DNA of 64,000 bases from Vagococcus proximus. GTDB taxonomy: Bacteria > Bacillota > Bacilli > Lactobacillales > Vagococcaceae. The translations under genes were made by a program, and so were the position numbers. The stretch is taken from positions 1 to 64,000 of the forward strand of contig NZ_JAPDSH010000005.1 of assembly GCF_029143285.1 (NCBI RefSeq), in the 5' to 3' direction. Each line of letters opens with the position of its first letter. The stretch's first letter is position 1. The notes beneath the pieces are model-generated. The model saw only the letters and a program-made list of their open reading frames with translations. It ran no database searches and was not told the origin of the DNA. Below, one piece after another: positions 52,006 to 60,086 of this stretch.

Positions 52006-52773
52006 ATGGTCGCAGATGACTGTATTGGGTTAAAAAGTCAGTATCCTACAGTGGCTGGTTTATTTGGTGGCAGTCAAATGTTATATTTTGATAATCAATA
52101 CGGTGTTTTAGATGGGATTTATCACGGTGGCTGTGGCTTGGTTGCAATGGCAGATTATCTCTTATATCGTTCGCAAGTAGAAAAAGACTTAGTGGAGACG
52201 TTACCGCTTAGTTTAAAGGGGGGGACACACTCTTTACAGGCCTATCAGAGTTTTCTTGAACAGTTAAGTCTAACGTGTGTGGCACCGCTTAGACGTCCCT
52301 TTTATTCCCTTAAACACCGCCCACAAAACGGGGAGTATTTACTAGGAATTCAAGGGTGGCAATTGGCTCGTGGGTTTAAACGCTACTATAGAAGAAACGG
52401 GTTATCAGATAGGCACGTTCAATTTTTGAAAATCAAACACTATAAAGAAGATATAGTAGTGATTATTAGAGAGCAACTCAATAAGAATCAGCCTGTGCCT
52501 CTTTTAATAGGACCAACAGCAACACAATTTCCAAGAGGATTGAGACGGTTAGGTGGTAAACAAGAGTTAGAGATGTACGAGCTCACGTCAGAAGGGAGAG
52601 TTGGTTCTTCTGTGAGTGTCGCCTCCCATTGGGTGACACTTGTTGGAATAGAAGAAATCGAAGGAGATAGTTATTATAGTGTGGCCTCATGGGGAAAAAA
52701 CTACCTCATAAAAGTAAAGTCAACTTTAAATCTAGCTGATTTTTTCAGTGGTATTTTAAAAATAACGCTCTGA
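52006..52773 (+). CDS. Papain-fold-like (C39-like) protein of unknown role
   Basis: 255 aa, not confidently assigned. YHGGCGLVAMADYLLY (Cys near 43) has the GCGxxAxxxxL form of C39-like cysteine peptidases. SHWVTLVGIE (His near 207) and YSVASWGKNYLI (Asn near 228) would complete a Cys-His-Asn/Asp set. There is no signal peptide or membrane helix, so it is probably cytosolic, unusual for a C39-like peptidase. ATG 52006 follows GGGGGG by six bases; longer starts lack a spaced SD. It is flanked by terminators on both sides, so it is its own unit. Confidence 0.65.
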   Translation: MVADDCIGLKSQYPTVAGLFGGSQMLYFDNQYGVLDGIYHGGCGLVAMADYLLYRSQVEKDLVETLPLSLKGGTHSLQAYQSFLEQLSLTCVAPLRRPFYSLKHRPQNGEYLLGIQGWQLARGFKRYYRRNGLSDRHVQFLKIKHYKEDIVVIIREQLNKNQPVPLLIGPTATQFPRGLRRLGGKQELEMYELTSEGRVGSSVSVASHWVTLVGIEEIEGDSYYSVASWGKNYLIKVKSTLNLADFFSGILKITL

Positions 52774-52797
52774 AACCGCACAGTGATGCGGTTTTTA
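52773..52797 (+). terminator. Terminator after the papain-fold-like gene
   Basis: AAACCGCA pairs perfectly with TGCGGTTT around CAGTGA, then five T. Confidence 0.8.
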
Positions 52798-52808
52798 ATT
52801 TATCACAA

Positions 52809-52823
52809 ATGAAAGCGGACACA
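52809..52823 (+). promoter_or_regulatory. cre site of the dha operon
   Basis: ATGAAAGCGGACACA matches every defined position of WTGNAANCGNWNNCW. Its right half overlaps the DhaS-type palindrome by eight bases. Confidence 0.78.
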
Positions 52824-52839
52824 TTTTAAAATCTGTCCG
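52816..52839. promoter_or_regulatory. DhaS-type operator upstream of dhaK
   Basis: A 24-base palindrome with one mismatched pair. It contains GGACACAT, six bases, then ATCTGTCC. The site reported for Lactococcus DhaS, as I recall it, is GGACACAT-N6-ATTTGTCC, which differs at one base. A DhaS-like gene and a DhaQ-like gene lie 4-5 kb downstream. It is placed just before the probable -35 (TTCCAA, 52840-52845; -10 TAAGAT, 52863-52868), as expected for an activator. Confidence 0.82.
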
Positions 52840-52907
52840 TTCCAAAGAAAGCCTTTTCACGGTAAGATGTAATCAAGATAAAGATAACAAGAGAGGCGTG
52901 GTACTAA

Positions 52908-53897
52908 ATGAAAAAAATTATTAATCAACCAGAAAACGTATTAGATGAAATGTTAAACGGACTTGTTTACACAAACGATAAATTAATCGAACGTGTTGGC
53001 GAAAGCGGAATCATTTTAAATAAGAACCTTAAAAAAGGTAAAGTTGGTTTAGTAAGTGGTGGCGGTAGTGGTCACGAACCAGCTCACGCAGGGTTCGTAG
53101 GACAAGGAATGTTAGATGCGGCAGTTTGTGGGCCAGTTTTCACATCACCAACACCTGACCAAGTCTTTGAAGCCATTCAAGCAGCGGATCAAGGCGCTGG
53201 CGTTTTACTTATTATTAAAAATTATTCAGGCGATGTGATGAACTTTGAAATGGCAAAAGATTTAGCTGAGATGGAAGATATCGAAGTTGAAACGATTATC
53301 GTTGATGACGATATTGCAGTTGAAGATAGTACATATACAGCAGGTAAACGTGGGGTTGCGGGAACAGTTCTTGTTCACAAAATCTTAGGTGCAGCAGCTG
53401 ATAAAGGCGCAAGCTTAGCAGAAGTTAAAGAAATCGCTGATAAGATTGTACCAAATATTAAAACGTTAGGTGTTGCCTTAACAGGAGCGACTGTTCCAGA
53501 AGTTGGACATGCAGGCTTCACTTTAGCAGAAGACGAAATCGAATTTGGTGTTGGGATTCACGGCGAACCTGGATACAGAAAAGCTAAAATTGCACCAAGT
53601 AAAGAATTAGCAAAAGAAATCGTTGAAAAATTAAAAGGCCAATTCAATTGGGCAAAAGGCGACAAATACGGAGTCTTAGTCAATGGTTTAGGTGGCACAC
53701 CATTAATGGAACAATTTGTTTTCATGAATGATGTTAAAGCGTTATTGGAAGAAGAAGGATTAGTAATTGAATTCAAAAAAGCTGGCGATTACATGACAGC
53801 GATTGATATGCAAGGTCTATCTCTAACAATGGTTCACTTAGAAGAAGACGCTTGGTTAGAAAACTTAGATTACAACGTCACAACAATTGCTTGGTAG
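52908..53897 (+). CDS. dhaK: PTS-dependent dihydroxyacetone kinase, DhaK subunit
   Basis: 329 aa dihydroxyacetone-binding subunit. VSGGGSGHEPAHAGFVG (about 49-65) and the substrate-binding His in FGVGIHGEPGY (near 218) are diagnostic. With DhaL and DhaM it converts dihydroxyacetone to dihydroxyacetone phosphate with phosphate from PEP. It leads dhaK-dhaL-dhaM and is preceded by the cre and DhaS-type sites. Confidence 0.96.
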   Translation: MKKIINQPENVLDEMLNGLVYTNDKLIERVGESGIILNKNLKKGKVGLVSGGGSGHEPAHAGFVGQGMLDAAVCGPVFTSPTPDQVFEAIQAADQGAGVLLIIKNYSGDVMNFEMAKDLAEMEDIEVETIIVDDDIAVEDSTYTAGKRGVAGTVLVHKILGAAADKGASLAEVKEIADKIVPNIKTLGVALTGATVPEVGHAGFTLAEDEIEFGVGIHGEPGYRKAKIAPSKELAKEIVEKLKGQFNWAKGDKYGVLVNGLGGTPLMEQFVFMNDVKALLEEEGLVIEFKKAGDYMTAIDMQGLSLTMVHLEEDAWLENLDYNVTTIAW

Positions 53898-53929
53898 AAA
53901 GCAAGTTTGAAAGATAGAGGAGAATGATT

Positions 53930-54511
53930 ATGGACGCAACAGCAATTAAAAAATGGTTAGAACTATTCACAGTAAAAGTAAATGAAGAAAAAGCTTATCT
54001 AAGCGATTTAGACGGGGCTATCGGTGACGGCGACCACGGTATGAACATGGCTCGTGGTACAACTGAAATGCAAGCGGCTATGGAAGCTAAAAATCCAGAA
54101 ACACCAGCAGATATCTTCAAATTAGCTGGTATGACACTTGTCAGCAAAGTCGGCGGAGCGTCTGGTCCATTATACGGATCAGCATTCATCGGAATGGCTA
54201 AAGCTGCTAAAGATTCAGACGATTTAGTTGAAATCTTAAAAGCAGGTCTTGATGGCATCCAAAAACGTGGGAAAGCTGAAATCGGCGAAAAAACAATGGT
54301 CGATACATGGGCACCTGTGATTGCGTCTTTAGAAAATGGCGATTTAACAACTGAAAAAGTTGAAGAGATTGTCGAAGCAACAAAACCTATCTTAGCAACA
54401 AAAGGTCGCGCGTCTTACTTAGGCGAACGTTCTGTTGGTCACTTAGATCCAGGAGCTGTTTCAAGCGGCTACTTATTTACAACAATGATTGAAGCGGGGG
54501 TAAACGCATAA
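53930..54511 (+). CDS. dhaL: Dihydroxyacetone kinase, DhaL (ADP-binding) subunit
   Basis: 193 aa helical-barrel subunit with tightly bound ADP as phosphate carrier. LDGAIGDGDHGMNM holds the Mg-binding Asp residues; GGASGPLYG and DTWAP are family blocks. ATG 53930 is preferred because GGAG lies seven bases upstream; the ATG two codons earlier is too close to it. The stop overlaps dhaM by one base. Confidence 0.95.
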   Translation: MDATAIKKWLELFTVKVNEEKAYLSDLDGAIGDGDHGMNMARGTTEMQAAMEAKNPETPADIFKLAGMTLVSKVGGASGPLYGSAFIGMAKAAKDSDDLVEILKAGLDGIQKRGKAEIGEKTMVDTWAPVIASLENGDLTTEKVEEIVEATKPILATKGRASYLGERSVGHLDPGAVSSGYLFTTMIEAGVNA

Positions 54512-54882
54512 TGGCAGAATTAGGAATGGTCATGGTATCTCACGTACCAGAATTGGTAGCAGGGATTAACCGTTTATTAAACGAAGTAGCAAAAGATGTG
54601 TCAATTACCATTGCAGGTGGAACAGATGATAACGAAGTAGGTACAAGCTTCGAGAAAATCAATGAAGCCTTTGAAGCTAACGAAGGGGAAAAAATTCTAG
54701 CTTTCTACGATTTAGGAAGTGCGAAAATGAACCTAGAGATGGCAATGGAAGTAGCAGACAAAGAAGTTGTATTATACGATACAGCCTTTGTTGAAAGTGC
54801 CTATACAGCAGCGGCTTTGATCCAAGCTGGCGCACCATTTGAAGCGATTGATGAGCAATTACAAGCGCTAAAAGTGAAATAA
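54511..54882 (+). CDS. dhaM: Dihydroxyacetone kinase phosphotransfer subunit DhaM
   Basis: 123 aa single-domain EIIA-Man-like protein; His11 in VSHVPELVAG receives phosphate from HPr and passes it to ADP on DhaL. GGTDDNEVGTS and FYDLGSAKMNLEMA are typical. Only the EIIA domain is present, as usual in Firmicutes. It overlaps the dhaL stop (TAATG). Confidence 0.95.
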   Translation: MAELGMVMVSHVPELVAGINRLLNEVAKDVSITIAGGTDDNEVGTSFEKINEAFEANEGEKILAFYDLGSAKMNLEMAMEVADKEVVLYDTAFVESAYTAAALIQAGAPFEAIDEQLQALKVK

Positions 54883-54957
54883 AAAGTAAGACTAGCAGTA
54901 TTTAAAATCGGTAATAATAAAATTAACCATATAACTATTAATTAGGAGGAATTTAAA

Positions 54958-56094
54958 ATGAGAAAAGCGTTTATTTGTCCAACAAAATATGTTCAAGGTG
55001 AAAATGAATTATTAAACTTAGGTTACTTCGTTAAAACTTTCGGTGAGTCAGCTTTATTAATTGCCCACAAAGATGACATCGCTCGTGTACAAAAACAATT
55101 AGATGAAACATCAGCAAAATTCGGTGTTAAATTTATTACAAGTGACTTCAACGGAGAGTGTTCTCGTCAAGAAATCGCTCGCTTACAAGAAGTTGCAAAA
55201 GAAAATAAAACAGACTGTATCGTAGGTCTTGGTGGCGGTAAAGCTATCGATACTTCAAAATGTGTGGCTGAAGGTGAACACTTAATCATCGTGCCAACAA
55301 TTGCTGCAACAGATGCACCAACAAGTCATTCAGCAGTTATGTACACACCAGAAGGCGAATTCGATGACTATGCTTACTTCAAACAAAGCCCAAGCGTTGT
55401 TATGGTTGATACAACAATTATCGCTAATGCTCCAACTCGTTTCTTAGTAGCAGGTATGGGTGATGCTTTATCAACAATGTTTGAAGCTCGTGCAACAGCG
55501 AACTCATACTCAAACGTTAATGCTGGCTTACCATGTGGTGTATTAACTGGTGAAGCTAAAGGCGCTAAAAATACAATTGCTGCTTACACTATGGCAAAAG
55601 TATGTTACGAAACATTATTAGAAAATGGATACAATGCTAAAGTAGCGTGTGACAACAACTTAGTAACACCAGCTTTAGAAAATATTGTTGAAACAAATAT
55701 CTTACTTTCAGGTTTAGGTTTCGAAAGTAGTGGTCTTGCTGCAATCCATGCTATCCACGATGGTTTAACAGCTTTAGAAGGCACACATCACTTCTTCCAC
55801 GGTGAAAAAGTAGCTTTCAGTACAATTTGCCAATTAGTCTTAGAAAATGCTGATACTGAAGAATTATACGAAGTGTTAGACTTCTGCTTATCAATCGGTT
55901 TACCAGTATGTCTTGCTGATATCGGTGTTGAGTCAATCACATTTGAAGAAGCTATGGAAGTTGCTGAAAAAGCATGTATCCCTGAAGAATCAATTCATTC
56001 AATGCCATTCCCTATTGAAGTTGAAGCAGTAGCATCAGCTATCATGGCAGCAGATAAAATTGGTAGTGACTACAAAAAAGCGCAATTAGCTTAG
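54958..56094 (+). CDS. gldA: Glycerol dehydrogenase, NAD-dependent
   Basis: 378 aa iron-family alcohol dehydrogenase. It oxidises glycerol to dihydroxyacetone, the substrate of the adjacent kinase. GLGGGKAIDTSK (about 95-106) binds NAD; PTIAATDAPTS, the metal-binding Asp in AGMGDALS and the His residues in AIHAIHDG and THHFFHGEKVAF follow. SD TAGGAGG. There are 75 bases after dhaM without a terminator, so read-through from the dha promoter is likely. Confidence 0.95.
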   Translation: MRKAFICPTKYVQGENELLNLGYFVKTFGESALLIAHKDDIARVQKQLDETSAKFGVKFITSDFNGECSRQEIARLQEVAKENKTDCIVGLGGGKAIDTSKCVAEGEHLIIVPTIAATDAPTSHSAVMYTPEGEFDDYAYFKQSPSVVMVDTTIIANAPTRFLVAGMGDALSTMFEARATANSYSNVNAGLPCGVLTGEAKGAKNTIAAYTMAKVCYETLLENGYNAKVACDNNLVTPALENIVETNILLSGLGFESSGLAAIHAIHDGLTALEGTHHFFHGEKVAFSTICQLVLENADTEELYEVLDFCLSIGLPVCLADIGVESITFEEAMEVAEKACIPEESIHSMPFPIEVEAVASAIMAADKIGSDYKKAQLA

Positions 56095-56105
56095 TCCTTT
56101 CTAAT

Positions 56106-56148
56106 AATCATCCTTTAAAACCAACGTTTTAGAGGATGATTTTTTTTT
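56106..56148 (+). terminator. Terminator after gldA
   Basis: A 15-bp stem (56106-56120 with 56127-56141, one G-U) around CCAACG, then nine T. Confidence 0.9.
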
Positions 56149-56233
56149 ATCTCAAAAGGTACGAATTAAACTGCTGATTTATGTTAAACTAGCAGTAATA
56201 AATCGTAAATAGATAAAAGTTGGAGTGCGTGAG

Positions 56234-57223
56234 ATGAAAAAGATAATGAACCGAGCGGACGATACGGTAAGTCAATTACTAAATAGTATCGCTTTTGCTT
56301 ATGATGATAAATTAAAAAGAATTCCACAAACAGGAATTATTGTAAGTCAAAAAATGGCTGCAAATAAAGTAGCGGTGATAAGCGGTGGTGGGACAGGTCA
56401 TGAACCTGCTCACTCAGGCTACGTTGGTGAAGGCATGTTGAGTGCGAGTATCAATGGGCCAATCTTCATCCCGCCAGCTGTTAATGAAATTGTTCAAGCT
56501 ATCGAATTAGCGGATCAAGGTCAAGGCGTTTTATTGGTAGTGAAGAACTTCGAAGCCGATGTAGCAAACTTTTTAGCGGCAGAAGAATTGGCAACAAAAC
56601 AAGGTCACGATGTGGACCATGTGATTGTTAATGACGATTGCTCCATTGAAAAAAGCAATTTCAAAAAGCGCCGTCGTGGTGTGGCTGGAACAGTATACGT
56701 TCATAAGATTTTAACCGCAGCCGCAGGTGAGGGGAAATCATTAGACGAGTTAGTGACATTAGGTGATGACGTGATTGCAAGTATGAATACACTAGGGGTT
56801 GCGTTAGCGCCAGGAACGATTCCTGGAACAAGTCAAACACAGTTTTCTATCGGAGAGAATGAAATTTCATTTGGAATTGGAATTCACGGTGAAGCAGGTT
56901 ACCGAGTGGAGCCGTTAGAATCGTCAGAGCAATTAGCGAATGAATTAATCAATAAATTAAAAACGCACTACAACTGGAAACGTGGGATGAAGTTAGCGAT
57001 TTTAGTGAATGGATTAGGGGCAACCCCTCAGATGGAATTACACGTTTTTGCCAATGATGTGAGACGTTTGTTGATGCTTGAAGAAGTAGATGTTTGCTTC
57101 AAAAAAGTCGGAAATTACATGACATCAATTGATATGGCAGGCGTATCTCTGACTTTCTTGGAATTGAAAGAAGAACAGTGGTTAACCTATTTAAATACAC
57201 CAGTATCAACATACGGTTGGTAA
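56234..57223 (+). CDS. dhaQ: DhaQ-like coactivator (DhaK paralogue)
   Basis: 329 aa, same length as DhaK but clearly diverged. ISGGGTGHEPAHSGYVG and FGIGIHGEAGY are kept, so covalent dihydroxyacetone binding through His near 218 should be possible. Changes include a basic insertion-like stretch (SNFKKRRRGVAGT). In Lactococcus, DhaQ senses dihydroxyacetone and activates DhaS; it is not part of the kinase. Separation from dhaKLM and convergence with the TetR gene support that role here. ATG 56234 has GGAG eight bases upstream; the GTG at 56225 overlaps it. Confidence 0.88.
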   Translation: MKKIMNRADDTVSQLLNSIAFAYDDKLKRIPQTGIIVSQKMAANKVAVISGGGTGHEPAHSGYVGEGMLSASINGPIFIPPAVNEIVQAIELADQGQGVLLVVKNFEADVANFLAAEELATKQGHDVDHVIVNDDCSIEKSNFKKRRRGVAGTVYVHKILTAAAGEGKSLDELVTLGDDVIASMNTLGVALAPGTIPGTSQTQFSIGENEISFGIGIHGEAGYRVEPLESSEQLANELINKLKTHYNWKRGMKLAILVNGLGATPQMELHVFANDVRRLLMLEEVDVCFKKVGNYMTSIDMAGVSLTFLELKEEQWLTYLNTPVSTYGW

Positions 57224-57227
57224 TATA

Positions 57228-57274
57228 AAAAAGCACATGTTGTTTTCTAATTAGGAAACGAACGTGTGCTTTTA
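57228..57274. terminator. Bidirectional terminator between dhaQ and dhaS
   Basis: AAAAAGCACA and TGTGCTTTT arms with a longer imperfect stem between them; T residues on both strands. The two genes converge here. Confidence 0.75.
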
Positions 57275-57829
57275 ATGATTTAACAAGCCGTGGATGGCTT
57301 GTTCTAATAGTAAGGCTGTTTGGCCGGCTAACTCTTCAGGTGGTGTTTTACATCCTGTTAAAATCCATTCTTTTGTGATGCCCACGAAGGCATGACTGAA
57401 AAATTCGGAACTAAATACTAAACTGTCTTCGGTTTTAACGATCCCCTGTTGGGTAGCTATATCCGTTATAATTGTTTTTAAAAGTTCCTGAGTGTGTTGG
57501 AAAAAATAATGGTCAAAAGAATTTTGTTCCGAAACAGCTAAAGCGTTTCGATAGAAAATTTGATTGTTATAAAAATAATCGAGTATTCGTAAAATAACTT
57601 TATCCCATTCCTCATAATCTAGGAAATCACTAATATTTTCAGTGATGTCTTGCTGATAGGTCCAACCAAGTAGCTCATATTTATCTTGGAAGTGATTATA
57701 AAACGTTTGTCGTCTAATCTCGGCTTCTTCCATAATCTGGCTGATGGATACTTTTTGAAAGGGTGTCGTTTGCATGACCTTTTTCAGTGAATACGCAATT
57801 ACTTTTTTTGTAATTAATGATTCTTGCAT
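57272..57829 (-). CDS. dhaS: TetR-family activator, DhaS-like
   Basis: 185 aa. The N-terminal TetR helix-turn-helix (about 8-55) shows PFQKVSISQIMEEAEIRRQTFYNHFQDKYELLGW, a form found in the DhaS group. The C-terminal domain is helical. DhaS is unusual among TetR proteins in activating transcription when bound to DhaQ. The palindrome at 52816-52839 is its expected binding site. A TATAAT for this gene lies upstream on the minus strand near 57858. Confidence 0.88.
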   Translation of the reverse strand: MQESLITKKVIAYSLKKVMQTTPFQKVSISQIMEEAEIRRQTFYNHFQDKYELLGWTYQQDITENISDFLDYEEWDKVILRILDYFYNNQIFYRNALAVSEQNSFDHYFFQHTQELLKTIITDIATQQGIVKTEDSLVFSSEFFSHAFVGITKEWILTGCKTPPEELAGQTALLLEQAIHGLLNH

Positions 57830-57998
57830 GATGCTACCCCCTCTATAATCTCTTGGTTATTATAACACGTTGCTTGTGATAGGAGAAAGGTAAAACGTGC
57901 CGAAAGATTATGTTGTTATTTTAAAATACGTTGGAAATAATACAAAAAGTAATAAAAACATAGGACTTAATTTTAATACTTAAAAAGGGCCTAGCCTT

Positions 57999-58027
57999 TT
58001 GAAACTCCGTGGGACATAGGGTATACT
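57999..58027 (+). promoter_or_regulatory. Promoter of the cysteine desulfurase gene
   Basis: -35 TTGAAA (57999-58004), a 17-base spacer and -10 TATACT (58022-58027). The 240 bases between dhaS and this gene otherwise hold only the dhaS promoter region. Confidence 0.72.
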
Positions 58028-58070
58028 AACAAGTATTAAGTGATTATAAATTCAGGAAGAAGTGAAGACA

Positions 58071-59216
58071 ATGGCGACGATTTATTTAGATAATAGTGCC
58101 ACCACACCGATGCATCCTATTGTAATAGAAAAAATGACACACGCGATGACAACATTCTACGGGAATCCCTCAAGTGTCCATCATTTAGGCAGAGACAGCC
58201 ATGCTCAGTTAACGAAGGCACGTCAACAACTTGCTAAAAGTATACAGGCTAAAGAAGATGAGATTATTTTGACTAGTGGCGGGACAGAAGGCGATAACAC
58301 CGCTATTTTTCAAACGGCACGTTTACGTCAGGCTCTTGGAAAACATATCATAACATCTAGTGTCGAACATCCAGCTGTTTTAAGTTGTATGGCACGATTA
58401 GCTGAAGAAGGATTTGATATTACCTATTTACCTGTGACTATTAAAGGTGAACTGAGCGTTAGCCAAGTCGCGGAAGCATTAAGAGACGATACTATTTTAG
58501 TTTCTCTTATGTGGACGAATAACGAAACGGGTGTGATGTTTCCGATTAAAGAAGTAGCTGACTTACTCCAAGAGCATCAGGCTTATTTCCACACGGATGC
58601 TGTTCAAGCTTATGGGATTGAAGAGATAGATGTTACAGAATGTCCCGTTGATCTACTAAGTGTCAGTGGCCATAAAATCAACGGACCAAAAGGAACCGGC
58701 TTTTTATATATGAAATCAGACCTATCCCTTCCATCATTTATGGTTGGCGGTGACCAGGAAGAGAAGCGTCGTGCTGGAACGGAGAACCTACCAGGTATCA
58801 TAGGATTGGCAGAAGCTACGACTCTTTTGACACCATCAGAAAAAAGGGATCGACAAACCCGTTACCTTGATTTTCAAAAAAGGATTGTCAATCGCTTGGA
58901 ATCAGAAGATATTAATTTTGAAGTCAACGGTCAAGCGTCACATAAATCGGCTCATATTTTAAATCTATGGTTCAAAGGTATTTCAAGTAATATGTTATTG
59001 ATGCACCTCGACCTAAAAGGGGTTGCCATTTCAATTGGTTCGGCTTGTACAGCGGGTACGATTAAACCTTCCCATGTTTTAGAAGCGATGGATGAAGTGG
59101 GGTGTCAACGCGCAACCGAGTCCGTTCGATTAAGTTTTGGCTACAGTAATACGCCAGAAGAGATAACAGAATTTTTAGATATACTGATTCCTATTTTAAA
59201 GCGTTTGGCTAAGTAA
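58071..59216 (+). CDS. Cysteine desulfurase, IscS/NifS-like
   Basis: 381 aa PLP enzyme of class V aminotransferases. It releases sulfur from cysteine as an enzyme persulfide. IYLDNSATTPMHP starts the protein; LSVSGHKINGPKGTGFLY holds the PLP-binding Lys (near 202), HTDAVQAYG the PLP-contacting Asp, and SIGSACTAGT the active-site Cys loop. Linkage to DUF1831 and mnmA suggests it supplies sulfur for tRNA 2-thiouridine. ATG 58071 is used; an in-frame GTG three codons upstream is less well placed. Confidence 0.92.
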   Translation: MATIYLDNSATTPMHPIVIEKMTHAMTTFYGNPSSVHHLGRDSHAQLTKARQQLAKSIQAKEDEIILTSGGTEGDNTAIFQTARLRQALGKHIITSSVEHPAVLSCMARLAEEGFDITYLPVTIKGELSVSQVAEALRDDTILVSLMWTNNETGVMFPIKEVADLLQEHQAYFHTDAVQAYGIEEIDVTECPVDLLSVSGHKINGPKGTGFLYMKSDLSLPSFMVGGDQEEKRRAGTENLPGIIGLAEATTLLTPSEKRDRQTRYLDFQKRIVNRLESEDINFEVNGQASHKSAHILNLWFKGISSNMLLMHLDLKGVAISIGSACTAGTIKPSHVLEAMDEVGCQRATESVRLSFGYSNTPEEITEFLDILIPILKRLAK

Positions 59217-59285
59217 AATAACATAGACGAGGAAAGCCTTTATTAGTATAATGATAAAGAAGACAAATAAAGGTGGACATAAGGA

Positions 59286-59672
59286 ATGCCAATAGGTTTA
59301 GTTGTTAAACTTCTTAAAGTCTTATTTAAGAAGAAAAAAACAAAAGGAAAGCAAAGTCCTTTAAATCGCTGGTTGATGGAAAAGGCATTAGTGTCTTTAT
59401 TGCCACGTAGTGTGCGCAAGCAATTAAAATCAGCAGAAGATATTAAAGAGATTGTGTTTCCTCATAAAGAAACAAAGTGGGAAAAGTTACAAAAAGGGTT
59501 GTTTCCAACGAAAAAGCAACACAATCAAGCTAAACTTCAAGAGCAACTTGGAAAAATTAGTGGCGGTAGATTAGGCAATAAGGATGCCGAAAAGATGACA
59601 ACCAGTGAGGGGATGGCTATTATGAAGAGTATTGCCCAAGCTGTTTTAACTTTAAAAAAGAAAGAAGGATAA
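59286..59672 (+). CDS. Small basic protein of unknown function
   Basis: 128 aa. A hydrophobic start (MPIGLVVKLLKVLF) runs into a lysine-rich stretch (KKKKTKGK), then a mixed helical region with SLLPRSVRKQLKSAEDIKEI. It has no cleavable signal and no recognised domain. It is likely nucleic-acid or membrane-surface associated by charge alone. SD AAAGGTGG eight bases before the ATG. It lies between the cysteine desulfurase and the DUF1831 gene and ends 4 bases before the latter, so co-expression is likely. Confidence 0.72.
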   Translation: MPIGLVVKLLKVLFKKKKTKGKQSPLNRWLMEKALVSLLPRSVRKQLKSAEDIKEIVFPHKETKWEKLQKGLFPTKKQHNQAKLQEQLGKISGGRLGNKDAEKMTTSEGMAIMKSIAQAVLTLKKKEG

Positions 59673-59676
59673 CACG

Positions 59677-60018
59677 ATGAAAAAAGAAGCAACAGTATTA
59701 GGATGCCCAGTAAGCTATAGATTAACTGAAACAACTAAAAAATATACATTACGAGATAATGGGTTTCAAGAAACAAATGCCGGAAACTTCCAATTAGTTC
59801 GTCCGTTAGATGCAACGCCTCAAAGTAAACAAGGCTTTAAATTAAAAATTACAGTGTCTAAAGACATTGACGCTATGAAAATGTCAGTAACAACTGCAAA
59901 TGGTTTAAAAGCAGTGGATATCTTCAAGAACGAGAGCTTTAAAATGAATCAAGATAAATTCTATTTCTTAATGGACGGTATGATTGACCGTGGCTGTTTT
60001 GAAAAAGTAGAAGGTTAA
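59677..60018 (+). CDS. DUF1831-family protein
   Basis: 113 aa, soluble. GCPVSYRLTETTKKYTLRDNGF near the N terminus and DKFYFLMDGMIDRGCFEKVEG at the C terminus are features of DUF1831, a Lactobacillales family usually found between a cysteine desulfurase and mnmA. The function is unknown; the conserved context suggests sulfur transfer or tRNA thiolation. It has one conserved-looking Cys at the start (GCP) and one near the end. Confidence 0.82.
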   Translation: MKKEATVLGCPVSYRLTETTKKYTLRDNGFQETNAGNFQLVRPLDATPQSKQGFKLKITVSKDIDAMKMSVTTANGLKAVDIFKNESFKMNQDKFYFLMDGMIDRGCFEKVEG

Positions 60019-60024
60019 CCTGTT

Positions 60025-60067
60025 AAACTCCTAAAGACTACGTATGTGGCCTTGGGAGTTTTTTTAT
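60025..60067 (+). terminator. Terminator after the DUF1831 gene
   Basis: AAACTCCTAA pairs with TTGGGAGTTT (one G-U), then a T run. Confidence 0.75.
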
Positions 60068-60086
60068 CTAGAAAAGGAGGGGTAGC

